Of a DNA stretch of 64,000 nt, positions 43,967 through 55,449 are shown piece by piece (position 1 is the stretch's first letter; each line of letters opens with the position of its first letter). The notes below the pieces were generated by a model. It was not told the DNA's origin. It was given only the letters and a program-made list of their open reading frames with translations, and made no database searches. Origin of the DNA: Sordariomycetes sp. S80-01Y (taxonomy: Eukaryota; Ascomycota; Sordariomycetes); the NCBI GenBank assembly GCA_037042185.1, contig JAXQJY010000031.1:1116001-1180000 (forward strand), written 5' to 3'. The position numbers were made by a program, and so were the translations under genes.

Positions 43967-45177
43967 ATGATGGCCCAGCTGCGCAGAAACGGAGCAGAAC
44001 ATTGCTCGGCCCATGGGCTGGTCCTCTCACCACATGCTTACTTAACGAACAACTTCGAACTGCCTTTTCACGGAACAAATCTTGGGTCAATTACTGCCTC
44101 TAATAATCAATTAGTATGGTTTCACTACTTTTCTCGTTTACCTGACTAGCTGATGCATCAAAGGAACCGAATAAGACCACTCATCGATGCCGTCGAAATC
44201 TAGGCAAGCACATTAACAATCCCACAAACTCGATCAAGCAATGGCTTCCAGGGGTCGAAAATTATGCCAATCTGCGTGTCGTCAAGCCGATTGAGTTTGA
44301 CATCCATGCTCCATCTCAAGGCTCCAGCACTGAAAGTCTCATCGGCGAGGACAGTCTGTGAGTCCAACCTCAGCCAGAAGATTGACGTGTTCTTACACTA
44401 ATAGTCTCGTAGATCGAATCTGGCTGCTTCCACGTCACAGGACAGCGAAATTACCAGTGGTCAAGAGGACCGGGGCCGTGTCGCTGGACGTCTTCAGTGC
44501 CCTATGCCCATGACAGCAACGCAGGCTCGAAAGATCGCCAAGCGACGATCGAGAGATAACATCATTCGACAGCTCGCCAACGACACCCTCTTTATGAATG
44601 AACTCTTCGAGGTTCGTCGCTCCTCGCTCTCCGGCCTAGGGGCCTTCGCAAAGCAGGAGCTCCGCAAGGGCGACGTGATTCTCGAAGAAGAACCGTTACT
44701 AGTATCGAGCTATAGAAACCTTTCTGAAACTTTCGAGGCGCTCGACAAGACTGCTAAACATGTTGCGCTTAGCCTGTCCCAGAATGAGAACATCAAGTCC
44801 TGGACGCCGGCGATTGAGCGGGTCATGATGACCAATGCGTGAGTCCATCCAGTTGATGAGTTCGCAGCCAGCTGATCAACCTGCACAGATTTGCCGTGAC
44901 GATGGACGGAAGCGCGAGCGGGTTATTCGCCGTAGCTGCTCGCCTGAACCACGCCTGCCGGCCGGCCAACAATGTGGAGTTCCACTACCGAGCCGGCTGT
45001 CTCGTTATGCACGTCGAGGCAGACATCATCCGGGAGGGCGACGAGCTTAAGATCAGCTATGGACCAAGGCGCTCACCTTACCAACTATGGATGCAGTATG
45101 GTTTCCAGTGTCGCTGCGGTGCTTGCGAGGGAATCGACGATGAAGAGCTCCGCCTCATCGACCATGCTGAGTGGTAG
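43967..45177 (+). CDS. SET-domain protein (putative protein lysine methyltransferase)
   Basis: Four-exon model, 43967-44113, 44176-44357, 44413-44838 and 44889-45177; introns of 62, 55 and 50 nt; 347 residues. The last two exons are certain; the first two were inferred from an open frame lacking an ATG and phase-consistent splice sites. Residues about 1-155 are polar and without domain. The SET domain (about 160-335) starts at FEVRRSSLSGLGAFAKQELRKGDVILEE and contains LNHACRPANNVEFHY in place of the usual NHSCxPN, GDELKISYG, and a post-SET QCRCGACEG. The layout (start motif, long insert, NH[SA]C, post-SET Cys) resembles fungal SMYD/SET5-like proteins. It would transfer methyl from S-adenosylmethionine; the substrate is unknown. 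The Ser-to-Ala change in NHSC and the extra residue before Asn may matter for activity. Confidence 0.72.
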
Positions 45178-45453
45178 GGTTAAAGTTGCTATTCCTGCGA
45201 TCCGGAAGGATTCTGGAATGTGATATATGCATGATTTGCCATGGTATTTGGCAGATACGCGTTATGTCCAGCTGGCTCTGCGTGACCAGTTTAGCATATA
45301 GCCCATCTCAGGAATTCAATGACAGAAATCGGATGAAACACTTCGCTGAAATTTTCATTTGAAGGAGACATTCTTTTTCTGCAGAAAATCTATGGCTGCA
45401 TGAGGGAAATTGTCGTCGAAGTAGATGCACCTTCCAACAGCAGAGTTCTTTCA

Positions 45454-48380
45454 TCAGCCCATACATTCGCCCATATCCCCCTCCTTGAGCGCCTCGAGCA
45501 GGACCCTGGCGGTGTCTCTGTCATTCTTATCCTCCATGTCCCCCATTTCACCCCACAGGTTTTCGATCCATTCGGCGGAAACATCGGGCATCGGGCCATC
45601 GATATACATTCCCCCAAAGTCGCTTGTCGAATGAGGCGAAGTGTCGAGCATGAGCAAATGGCTATTCTCAGTCCCCAGGCTGTAGATCCCTTCTGAAGGA
45701 GGCACATTGGTGTTCTCTGGACGGTCGACGTCCATGTTGGAGCGAATATGGTCTCGCAGGGCTTCGTTGGCGACTTCGTCTGAGTGCGTCATGTGCGAGT
45801 CTGTTGGCGATTCTGTCGATTGCTGAGAATTGTTCTCCTCGTATGCTGGTTCACGATGGTTACTTGGGCTGAGAGCACCTCTGAGAGTCTGGCTGGCGCC
45901 CCTCATGCCCGTTTGGTCGTTCGCGCGGTTCGCCTCGACCAGTGCCTTGAAGGGGCTGAATCCTCCGGTGAAAAGCCCTCGCAGGCTGACGGGAAAGTCA
46001 CCATCTTCTGGGAGGCGACCTTTGCTCAAACTAAGGTCAAGTGCCAGAGCCAGTCGGAGGTACGAACCGGGCTGCGAAGCGAGAATGTCGGTCCAGTCGT
46101 AAATCCCCTTGGGATTCTGCGAGTTCCCGCTGTCGATTTGAGCCATGTTGACTATATGACGCACAATTTCGCTGACCCAGTCCACCCCGTCGTACTGCGG
46201 TTGGTATGTTCTCATTGCTTCGATCAGAATGTTGAGACGGTGTTGCTTGTGAGCCGTTGCGGCCTTGGAGTCCAAGCTTGACCCCTTCGCCGTCGCTGAA
46301 AGCTTGACGTCAAGAATATTCAGCACCAGAGGCAACGCCGTGCAGGCAACTGCGGATATTGGCAGCCACCGAGCAAGCTTGAGGTGCACCAGCTCCTTGA
46401 GGCACTCTGTGACGCCCGACGCTGCATCTTGGAGCTCGTGACGGTTCTCATAAATCACGGACAAGTCTCTAGAAGTAGCTCTGTCGTCATCTGGCACCGT
46501 TTGGAGAATTGCACGATGCAAGACCTCGTGGTGGCAAAGTACTACCCTTGTCGAGTGATAGTACATGTACATGAGGTTCGTGTATAAGATCACCGAGTCA
46601 TGGCGAGTCTCTCTTGTTCTACCCGCCTCGGTCCGGGGTGTCGGTCCTCCACCAAACATGGGGAACCTCAGTGTTGCATCCTTATACCATCGCCGCAGGG
46701 CGACTTTGCACTCTCGGACTCGACCAGCATCTTCGGGTCTCTCTTCGCGACCCCACCCGGGAGTATCGTCAAGGGGAAAGACTAGCATGAGAATGTCGGT
46801 AAGTGCGACATAGAGCTCGACCAATTGGGCCAGAATTTCGATTAGACATCGTTTTGTTCTGGGGTCATATATCCTGGACCTATCTACCTCGTCGGCAAGA
46901 TCTGAGTATCCGAGAGTCGGATTTTCGTCAAAGTCGAAGTGAGCCCTTGTGATTTGTATGGGCCGGCGCATGAGCAACCCGAGGGTTCGATCTCGAATGA
47001 TGCAGCACCACCATATTCGTTTGAGAATGTTTTGCTTACGGTGTTGCAAAGGGTGCGTCAACGCCGAAAACACCGGCATAGCTGCGTAATGGTGGGCTTC
47101 GGCGCTCTTCGCATGCTGGATAGCGAGGCTCAGCCAGGTAGTGTTGGGCTTCCTGGTTGAAGAGGGCGACCAAAATGAGAGCAGAAGGCTCGCTTGCGCA
47201 ATAGCCAAAGGTGAAGACTCCGTCTCTAGATCGTGTAGTAGCTTGGCGCGGCGATAGAGAGAGGCTCTTGCGGCTCGTATGGTTGGGTAGCCGAGGGCTT
47301 TGATCGTGGACTTCGAGACGAAATTGCATGACGCAAACAGTATCGATTGGAAGACGAGTAAGGATATGCGATCATTGGCTGCGCCTTCACTGGTGTTCTG
47401 GCAGTAGGTATCCCAGAAGTCGCCCTCGTTCACTAGCGGCAACAAAGGGTGGACATGCATGAAGTACTGCTGGACGAAGTCATCGAGCAGAGCCCGGGTG
47501 GGGACACGGAGACAGCCTTGAGACTCGAGAAAGTTTACATCTTGCGCGGGAATGTTGGGCAGGTTGCTGATCGTCAGAAACGGGTAATACGAGTGGACAA
47601 CATCGGAACCGATACTGGGCTGACTTTCGGCAGGCCAGTTGCTGGTGCTGGAGTATTGATTCGAGAAGGGCTTCGCCGCGGCTGACGCAGCGTACGAGGC
47701 TTATAAATGTTAGTAAATACATCTTTCGCAGGTTGAAGGAACGCAGCAACCTACATGCTCTATTCCTAGCTGGTCGGGGCTCTTGTGTAGAAACCGTCGG
47801 CACGGAGGCTGGGGTTCCATTCGTATTCCGAGGTGCAGGAACATCGAAATTGTTGGAATCAGGCCGAGAGTCGATAGCCGGGTTATCGTTAGTACCACTG
47901 CCTGGCTCTGAGCGCCGAGCTGAGGGTGGCATTGGGAGACCGTCCAGCCTGGACTTCACAACTGCCTCAGCAGAGGTGCGCTCAACGCCGCTAGGAGGGG
48001 GGTAGGGAGGGTATGAGGCTTGGACGTTGTCGCCCCCTTCGCGCTGAGCTCGTCTACTGTCCCAAATGACCACAGGTTAGCCTATTCCTGGCGAGGAATG
48101 GGGCGGATATTGCCTACAATCGCGAGGCTCTGCCAGTAACGACGCAAGTCTCACTGTCGAGGTAGCAATTCATGCATGGCCTCCCACGCTGGGAAACATC
48201 ACATCGGACCTTCCTGGCGCGACATGACAGACATGCTTTCGGTGCCCTCTTCCTGATTTTCCCTTGCACTTTCGAGCTCGACTTCGGGTTGGCGCTGGCA
48301 GGGTCTGAGCCCGGATCGTCATGTGGATGATCATGATGGTCATGAGCGCTGTCGGGAACGCGGTCGATCTCTACAGACAT
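45454..48380 (-). CDS. Zn2Cys6 fungal transcription factor
   Basis: Three exons, complement of 48118-48380, 47755-48056 and 45454-47699; introns of 61 and 55 nt; 936 residues. The binuclear zinc cluster is at about residues 50-77: CLSCRARKVRCDV, then RGRPCMNCYLDSETC, the six-Cys spacing of Gal4-type regulators, preceded by a basic KIRKRAPKA. The middle-homology (fungal_trans) domain starts at about YFMHVHPLLPLVNEGDFWDTY and includes the landmark RRIWW-type segment ILKRIWWCCIIRDRTLGLLMRRPIQI. The C-terminal 150 residues are acidic and Ser/Asn-rich and may activate transcription. The overall pattern resembles regulators annotated as cutinase transcription factor 1-like, but this is a loose match. 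It converges on the SET gene with 276 nt between stops. DNA binding is certain by family; targets are unknown. Confidence 0.93.
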
Positions 48381-50382
48381 GATTGAGGGTTGGCGTGACT
48401 ATGAAGCAGGGCGGCGCGTGTGCGAGAGGAGTAAGGAAGAGAGGGAGGCCGAGGTGTCCCAGCTATCCTTGTGCAGGGTCTTTGTGGAGGGATTGTGGGG
48501 TGTGGGGTAGAGTTTTAGCACCTCAGTTGGGCATGAGGGTCAGGGACGGGGATGATTTTTTGGCCTAGGCCCTGATGGGTCTGGAGGCATCGTAACCAAG
48601 CTCGCTGACGGTCAAGTCTAGCCCAAGGTCAACGCCTGATGGTTCTCGCATGCGGCATAGGCGAGTCATGCGTCTTGTTGGCCACTATCTGAAATTTACA
48701 TGGTGGTTCGGGCTGGCGTCAGCCTCGAATTGGAGAAGCACGGGTGCCTTTAACCGTTGTTGGCATATAATGCTGGGGCAGGTGTGCTGGTCTGCACAGT
48801 AGTGCGGAAGTTAACATCCGGGCTTCCAGCAACTGGCCAATCTCCAATTGTCGGTAACTTCCCCGCCATCAGTTGAGCCTGCCCCCACCAGATCGCAGCA
48901 TGGGAACTGAGTCATTAGCGTCCACCTATCCCCGCATTCACAACTCACAACATGTACTCATGATACTGCCCGTTTCGCAGGCCTGGTTATGTTTAGTTTG
49001 ATTTATGCTTCGTTCTCTTATGCCCTCTCATGATGGACCTTTCTATTTGTGCAGTGATATTGCATTTCTGTCAAGGGATAGCTCTTGACAGTGACTGTTG
49101 AATCCACAGACAGTCCACGTTGCTTGCCGGTTCTAACGCAAGCACCGGCGCCAGTTTTCCATGAGATACGTGGGCCGAGCATAGCAAAAAGTTAACAGAG
49201 GGTATCAAATGTCGCCAGCCAGAAAGAAAAAGGGGGAAATGGAGGAAAGCTAAAAAAAGATCGCGTTAATCCGACCAACTGTGAGCTTCTACGACTTAGT
49301 ATGCCGTGAAGTGTAGGGTAGGGACGTGGGGTGTCAATGACTGCGTCCCTTCCACCAGTGCTGCTTAATGTTGCTCCGATTGCAGTTGATCCTCAGAAAG
49401 GCATCCGTGGCCTGGAGAAAACGTGGAAATCAACGAAGAAGGTCCTGATATGTGCTGTTCATTTTCTTCCCGGGACCCAATGCGTGAACGACAGAGGTCA
49501 AGCGATCCCCGACGTTCATCTTGAGAACCAGCAAGAGCAACTGATTTCCTGCAGGTATAGCTATGACAGCCCGTTCGAAACTCCCAAGGTTCAACCCATA
49601 GGACCAGGTACACTTGTTGGCTTGTCGCATGCGCGCTCTCTTGGAAACGTCAATTTGGCGGGTTGTAAGATATTGTCATGTTTGTAGCCCCCGTAGAGCA
49701 GGGTTTCCATGGACCTTAGCCATGCCCTCCATCAAACCTAGCACTAGAGGTGTACACCGTGAGAGGCCAACCGAGGGTAAGATATGAAAATTTTACCATC
49801 AGCGCAAGAAACTTCTGTAAAGCCTGGGGCTCAAGTGGCCACGCAGATCGAAGTTCATCATAGACGTGCTTGATCTAGCTTTCGCTCTAGATATGTATTG
49901 CCCTTTTCGTCTTTAGGCAGAACAATCGACGTTGGACAGCCACGGGTACCCTTCAAGCAGGTGATAGTGAACGCGCGAGCATCTGGGGATCCTGGCAAGT
50001 TTGGAAGGGCTAGAGCCCACCCAAGGTACGGTAGTCGAGCTTTTTGTACTCTTGAACAACGATCCGGACCCACAGCGCTTGTTGCCGCGGACGGTGTTTA
50101 CGGCCTGGTAGATCACAGGACGGTGACGCTTGTCAAGCTAGCTAAGGAGGCGAGACTTCTCGGCCTGTTGATTGCCCGGCGAGGGCTCTTAGAGTCATCA
50201 GATCACAAACGTGCCCACATAGATGTACTCATGACAGGTGTCATTCATTATCAGTCTGGCCATGTCTGCACAACTGCAGGTATCATAGCCCTGTATAGCA
50301 TTTTTTCAACAGAACGCCCAAAACAATGCTGATGTGGCTAAGCTCCTACAATACCCTGTTGACCTTTGATGCAACCGTCTCA
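48381..50382. other. Gene-free stretch (2 kb)
   Basis: Promoter side of the Zn2Cys6 gene and downstream of prp17. It is AT-richer than the flanks. Two plus-strand open frames (49331-49687, 118 codons; 49898-50332, 144 codons) are noted but lack domains, splice context or codon bias; I do not call them genes. Confidence 0.5.
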
Positions 50383-51975
50383 TTAATCCCAGTACCTGAT
50401 CTCGCCGTCCATACCTGCCGTGACCACCTTGCTCGTCTCCTGCGGATGCCACTTAACACAGGTGATAGACTGATTGCCAGCCTTCATCTTGTGGTACATC
50501 TTACACGTCTTCCAATCCCAGAAGCAAACGTAGCCGCCAGTGTCACCAGAAGCCAGAAACTGGCCATCAGGGCTGATGTCGAGTTCGATTGCAGTACCAG
50601 CATTGTTATGCCCGCGATAGCTCTTCTTCCTGTTCTGACGGAACTTGTCGGTGGCCCCGTATACCAGGATCTGGTTGTCTGAGCTTTGGTACGCCACGTA
50701 TTTACCGCTGGGATGAGGCGCTGCGCGGGTCATCGGGTACATATCTGGTTCGGCGATGTACTTGATCGGAACCGGGATGTTGTAGTCCCATGCACGTAGA
50801 GATTTGTCGTCCGAAGTAGTCATGAAGCGACGGTTGTCGTCGACGAAGGTGATTGTGTTGATGGCGGCCAAATGATGATCGTACTCTTGCACGATCTCGT
50901 TTGGTGATCTGGTATCCCACTGGACGATCTTCTTGTCTGACATACCGGCGAGAAACTCGGTGGAGTGATCAGGATCCGGGTTGAACTTGACAACGTGCGG
51001 AGTCTTTCCGGTTGTGAATTTGCTGAGACAAACACCCTTCTCCGTGTCCCACAACTTGATCATGCGATCGTATGAGGAGGACAGGAACTGCGTTCCGGAC
51101 TCGTTGAACGAAATGTCCGATATTGCCTTGCTGTGACCCTGATATGTCCGCAACAACTCCCTTTGATGGTATACATCCCAAATCTTGATCGATGTGTCTG
51201 CACTTCCGGACAAGAGTAGATGGCCGGAGCCAGGGAAGAACCGCAAGGCGGTGACAGCCTGCTTGTGGTCTTTCCAAGCATGTATCTGCCTCTTTGGAAT
51301 GTAGTTCGTTGTGCTGCCAACATCCTTCCGCAAATCGATGTCCAGGTCCTGTGGTACGTGCATATACGTCCTTCCCTGATAATCGAACTCTTGAGAGCCG
51401 TGGAATATTGTGGTCTCCTCGCCTTGCTCTTCGACCTCTTTTCGCCGAGCGAGCGCCTGGGCAGGCGCCGAGATCAGGGTACCGCTTTCCACTACTTCCT
51501 CCTCACCCTCTTCCACGATCTCATACTCCTCGTCGCTCGCAAGCTCCTCGTCCTCAGCCACCTGCTCGTACTGTGGCCGCCTGTACCGCGCCCAAGGCCC
51601 TACATAGGAGCCGGCGCCTTCCGCAATCGAAGCGTCACCCTTGCTTTCCCTTTGAGCCCGTAACCTCGCATTCTCGGCCTTGATCTGCGCATTCGTTTGG
51701 TACTCCCGCTCGGGACCTTCGCCTCGTTCTATCGCGCGGTGCTTGCTCCGAAATGTGTGCTCACTCAAGAACATCTCCTCCGCATGACCGGTCAGGACAT
51801 TCTTCCGCTTCAGAGTGTTGGCCTCGTCCTTGAATGGATTTGCAGGTCCTGCCTTGGGTCGCGACAGGTCTTCAGCTGAGTAGGGAACTACAGCGTGATC
51901 GGGCTCGGTTTGTTGGCGCACAATGAGCGCGTCTTGAGGCGCCATGTTCGGCGGGTATTCCCCGAAGTTCGACAT
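50383..51975 (-). CDS. prp17: Pre-mRNA splicing factor Prp17/Cdc40 (WD40)
   Basis: Single exon, 530 residues. The N-terminal part has the conserved Prp17 region (KRKNVLTGHAEEMFLSEHTF, GPWARYRRPQYEQ, PKRQIHAWKDHKQAVTALRF). From about residue 233 to the end there are seven WD40 repeats with GH/WD pairs, for example LLLSGSADTSIKIWDVY, GHSKAISDISFN, LSSSYDRMIKLWD and the last GMDGEIRYWD. Prp17 joins the spliceosome for the second catalytic step and supports 3' splice-site docking; in yeast it is also needed for cell-cycle progress (CDC40). The start is the ATG opening MSNFGEYPPNMAPQDALIV. Identity is certain from the whole-length match. Confidence 0.96.
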   Translation of the reverse strand: MSNFGEYPPNMAPQDALIVRQQTEPDHAVVPYSAEDLSRPKAGPANPFKDEANTLKRKNVLTGHAEEMFLSEHTFRSKHRAIERGEGPEREYQTNAQIKAENARLRAQRESKGDASIAEGAGSYVGPWARYRRPQYEQVAEDEELASDEEYEIVEEGEEEVVESGTLISAPAQALARRKEVEEQGEETTIFHGSQEFDYQGRTYMHVPQDLDIDLRKDVGSTTNYIPKRQIHAWKDHKQAVTALRFFPGSGHLLLSGSADTSIKIWDVYHQRELLRTYQGHSKAISDISFNESGTQFLSSSYDRMIKLWDTEKGVCLSKFTTGKTPHVVKFNPDPDHSTEFLAGMSDKKIVQWDTRSPNEIVQEYDHHLAAINTITFVDDNRRFMTTSDDKSLRAWDYNIPVPIKYIAEPDMYPMTRAAPHPSGKYVAYQSSDNQILVYGATDKFRQNRKKSYRGHNNAGTAIELDISPDGQFLASGDTGGYVCFWDWKTCKMYHKMKAGNQSITCVKWHPQETSKVVTAGMDGEIRYWD

Positions 51976-52780
51976 TATTTCAAGCTTGACGGGTTCTGGG
52001 TCGTGAAAGTTAGAAGGGCTGCATCGATAAGATTTGGGATTCGCGACGGGTTCTACAAACCATCTCAGATCACGTGACTAGCGTCATCTTGTGATTGACG
52101 TTGATGCATCGCAACAGACTAAAATTTTAGGGAAAGACACCTTGCTATCGCCTCGAGGGTCGCAACTTGGGGTACTGGTTTTGGAATCACGAAAGCATGG
52201 GTTGTATTGCCACAATTGAGCTGATTGTGGAGGAAGCAGAGCTTGCCCGTCGCCAGGCGCTGCGAGGTACCGTACCTACCTTGCGGAGTACTAGGAAAGA
52301 TACTTACTTTAGTAGTAGTACAGTATGAGGTAGGTTACCTTGGGAGTGTTCCTAACATGGTAACCAGTTACCGCCGAAACTATCAACGTATACTTAGTGC
52401 TCGAAAGATTGTTCGGATTCATTACTCCATTATCTGTCAAAAGACCTTCCAGCTAGATAGTGCCATGGCTCTACAAGGAAGTATGGTTCCCCTTCGCAGT
52501 CAAGCGCTCTATGAAGCCCCAACGCCAACAATGTGCCACGAGATTGCAGTGTCCATATCTGGATCGCCTGCCCAGTCTCTTCCGAAAAAGAAAGGGTATT
52601 GCTAATCCATTTCGCCAATTTCACTGCCGACTCTATCAGCAATAGTTCCAGCATCCTCCGTCCCCGCGTTCCCTAGACAAGAAAGAGCTGTTCTCATCAC
52701 GGATCGTTACATCCCCTAGTATAGTCGTGCAGACGTATGCAGCGCGCATTGCATGTCGTTGTTCGCGTCCCATGCTGCGT
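51976..52780. other. Intergenic, prp17 promoter and erv14 3' side
   Basis: 805 bases. The segment 52265-52340 is dense in GTACC, GGAGTACTA and AGTAGTA units, including CCGTACCTACCTT and AGGTAGGTT half-sites of the recurrent intergenic motif. No gene is recognised. Confidence 0.55.
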
Positions 52781-53380
52781 TTAAGAGGATTCGTCGCGGA
52801 TGAGTGCGACGATCATGCTGTAAAGATAGAAGAAGAACATGAGCAGGTGGAAGCCCAGTTTGAAGAAAGATTCCTGTGCCATATTTAGTAACCCCGCACA
52901 AGCGTACGAGCCGGTGCGCTCATACCTTTTTGTGGACATTGAGCTTTCGGAAGATCTCGGTGGCGTCAAGCAGATGGGTGTTGTCGACGATCCTGGTTCA
53001 ACGTTAGCACCGACTTCTATACATATATGCGTATCGCTTACTTCTTGATGTTCCAGCCGAGGAGCGGAAGGTTGAAAATCAGAGGCAGCCAGTACCCATT
53101 GATCAGAAACAAAAAGGTGAGGAATCCATGGACGGCGGCTTCGGGGATGATGTAAGTGTTGAGGCGGTTGCAGAGATCGATGGGGTTAATGTAATCACTT
53201 GGTAAAGGTCAGCACCACTGTCTGTGAACAAAGCCGGCAAGCCTTGAAACGCCCAGCGCGGTAACGTGTGACGAACCATTCCAGATCGCTGTACATGATG
53301 GTGAAGAAGACTTGGAGGAACAGGTTGACGGCATTGATCAACACCGCCAACAGAAACAGCCATGCTTCGCCCGACATCAT
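52781..53380 (-). CDS. erv14: ER export cargo receptor Erv14 (cornichon family)
   Basis: Four exons, complement of 53277-53380, 53042-53197, 52926-52992 and 52781-52873; introns of 79, 49 and 52 nt; 139 residues (138 if the second ATG is used). It opens [19 protein letters not shown] and contains the cornichon landmarks [20 protein letters not shown], the IPEAAVHGF helix, [10 protein letters not shown] and [14 protein letters not shown]. Three transmembrane helices are visible, the last close to the C terminus ([18 protein letters not shown]). Erv14 recruits transmembrane cargo into COPII vesicles; the [10 protein letters not shown] region is the COPII-binding loop. In yeast it handles bud-site and plasma-membrane proteins, including transporters such as Trk1, encoded elsewhere in this window. 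Every splice was checked against the family sequence pattern. Confidence 0.96.
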
Positions 53381-54196
53381 GGGAGAACCTTCGATCGGCC
53401 AAGAGGGAACGGTGGAGGCGGATTAAGCTGTCGTCAACAAGGCTGCGCGTCGCTATTGTGAAGCTTTGCCACAAGCCTTCCGAATGTGGCGCAAATGCAC
53501 GTCACTGGCAAAAACCGTGGGGACTGGCAGAAACCCGTGCTATTTGGTGCGGGGGATAATTCTGAAAGAGTTGGAAGAGCTCGTCGGAAGGGATGCGTGG
53601 TCGACGTAAGCTTGGGAAGCTCTGAGGGGTCGGCAGCTTTGAAGGTCGTGGACGGTACGTGCTTGAGGAGTGGGGAGATGTTGGACGTGGAAGATGGATG
53701 GATGGAAGAGGACGGAAGGGAAGAAAAGCTGTGGCAGCGCTCAATGCTGCTTTCAGTTGCGGTTTCGGTGGGCCGGTGGTTGGGCTGCCCGCATGTGGGC
53801 ATGTGACATTTAAATGTAGACAACGGGGTCGCGTCGCCACCGCTCAACTGGGAGCTCTACCTTGGTCAAGATCGCTCCTATTTTGTCACTTCAGCGATTG
53901 GCGAGTCTGGAAGCGTCGGCCCAGAATTGTGAGAGGCCAGGGGTCGAAATAGCCCTGCTCGTGGCTGAGCCACCTCTGTAAGATAATACGCCTTAGAGAA
54001 GCAAACAAATTCGGACGTGAGAAGTAAACAAAACCTCGACAAGAGTTCTGTTTTAACCCCGGTTGGAATCCCGAGCTGCGGAATCTCCCCTAAACTCCCA
54101 ACATTTCCACCTGGCCATTCGCTGAGATGCCACCAATACCATGATGCTTTGAAACTTTATGAACATTCATTCGCTTTCGTCTCATTAAGTCACAGG
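53381..54196. other. Intergenic, erv14 promoter
   Basis: 816 bases between the erv14 start and the map1 stop (both minus). Overlapping frames on both strands near 53434-53952 are chance frames; a plus-strand GGAAGA/GGATGGATGG purine-rich patch lies at 53685-53725. Nothing else is recognised. Confidence 0.5.
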
Positions 54197-55449
54197 TCAC
54201 GCCGTCCCGTTCGTTGTCTCCATGCTAGGCATCGAAATTGGTCCTCCGGGGGAATCATCGTTTCTCGCTGTGAGGATCTCCACCCCAGTATCTGTGACCA
54301 ACAAGGTGTGCTCTGGAGATGCGTTAGCCTCGATTTCCACGAAACAATGATAAGAAGACACTGACCAAACTGCGCCGTCCTTTTTCCATCGATTGTAGTG
54401 CTTGTCCAGTTGTCGGGCCACGTGATATCACGGTACTTGCCCAAAGCAATCATCGGCTCGATGGTGAAAGTCATGCCTGGCTTGCACTCGCCAACGGCCT
54501 TGTTCTTTGCATAATGCGGTACGTTGGGTGGACAGTGGAACAAGGTGTTTATACCGTGGCCACAATAAGTCCGAATGACACTGCAATTCTTCTTTTTCGC
54601 TACCTTCTCGATGATGTTGCCAAACTCTCGTATTAACACGCCAGGCTTGACGGCCTTTATGGCTTCCTCGAGACACTCACGCGCCGCTTCAACGACCCGC
54701 ACGTTGTCTGGGTCCGCCTTGGACTTGTCGCCAATGTAGTACGTCTCGTTCAAATCCGCATGGTAGCCCTCGTGGAAGATGGAAATATCGATGTTCAGGA
54801 TATCGCCATCGACGAGTAGACGTTGGTCAGGAATGCCGTGGCAGATGACTTCGTTGACGGACGTGCAGCACGACTTGGGGAAGTGGTTGTAGTTCAGGGG
54901 CGACGGGTAAGAGTTGCGCTCGATGCAAGCCTCATGGACAACCTTGTCGATGTAGTCGGTCGAGACACCAGGTTTAGCCGCGGCAGCCGCAATGTCTAGA
55001 ACCTCCCGCGCGAGCTTGCAAGCCTTGCGCATAGCATTCTGGCCCTTTTGGTCGAGGATGTCAATCTTGTTTCGGTTGATGATGGATCGGCTGTATTTAG
55101 GGTTGCCGTCTTCCCACCAAACGGGATGAGGAATGGATTTGGGGAGGGTGCGATGCTCGGACAAAGGGTATACGGGTCGCAGAGGGCCGGAGTACGGGAA
55201 GTTGGGAAAGGGATTGAAGTGGCCGGTGGCAGACTTGTGCATGCTCTTATGGGAGCTCTGTTAAGGGGTTAGCCGTGGTGTCTGGCGAGGCAAGGCAACT
55301 CGACATACCCAGTTCTTCTTGAAGCAATCTTGGGAGCAGAAGAAGCTGCCTTTTATTTCAAGCTTGAGACATGTTGGGCACTGTAAAGAGCCGGCGTCGT
55401 TGTCGCAATCGGCTCCCAAGCACTTCTTCTTTGCCGGTGGTTCGGTCAT
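54197..55449 (-). CDS. map1: Methionine aminopeptidase 1
   Basis: Three exons, complement of 55309-55449, 54366-55257 and 54197-54312; introns of 51 and 53 nt; 382 residues. The N terminus has the ribosome-binding zinc finger of type 1 eukaryotic MetAP: KKCLGADCDNDAGSLQCPTC, then FFCSQDCFKKNW and SSHKSMHK. The catalytic pita-bread domain follows with metal ligands in LVDGDILNIDIS and GYHADLNETY (two Asp), CGHGINTLFHC (His), FTIEPM (Glu) and QFEHTLLVT (Glu); the last intron interrupts this QFEH motif. It removes the initiator Met from nascent chains when residue 2 is small. It is cytosolic and essential together with MetAP2. The zinc-finger exon confirms the start at 55449. It is head to head with the KMO gene. 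Confidence 0.97.

Noticed and set aside
49331-50332. Two plus-strand frames (118 and 144 codons) between prp17 and the Zn2Cys6 gene
   Set aside because: No recognisable domain or splice context. Could be a rapidly evolving gene, but evidence is too thin to call.
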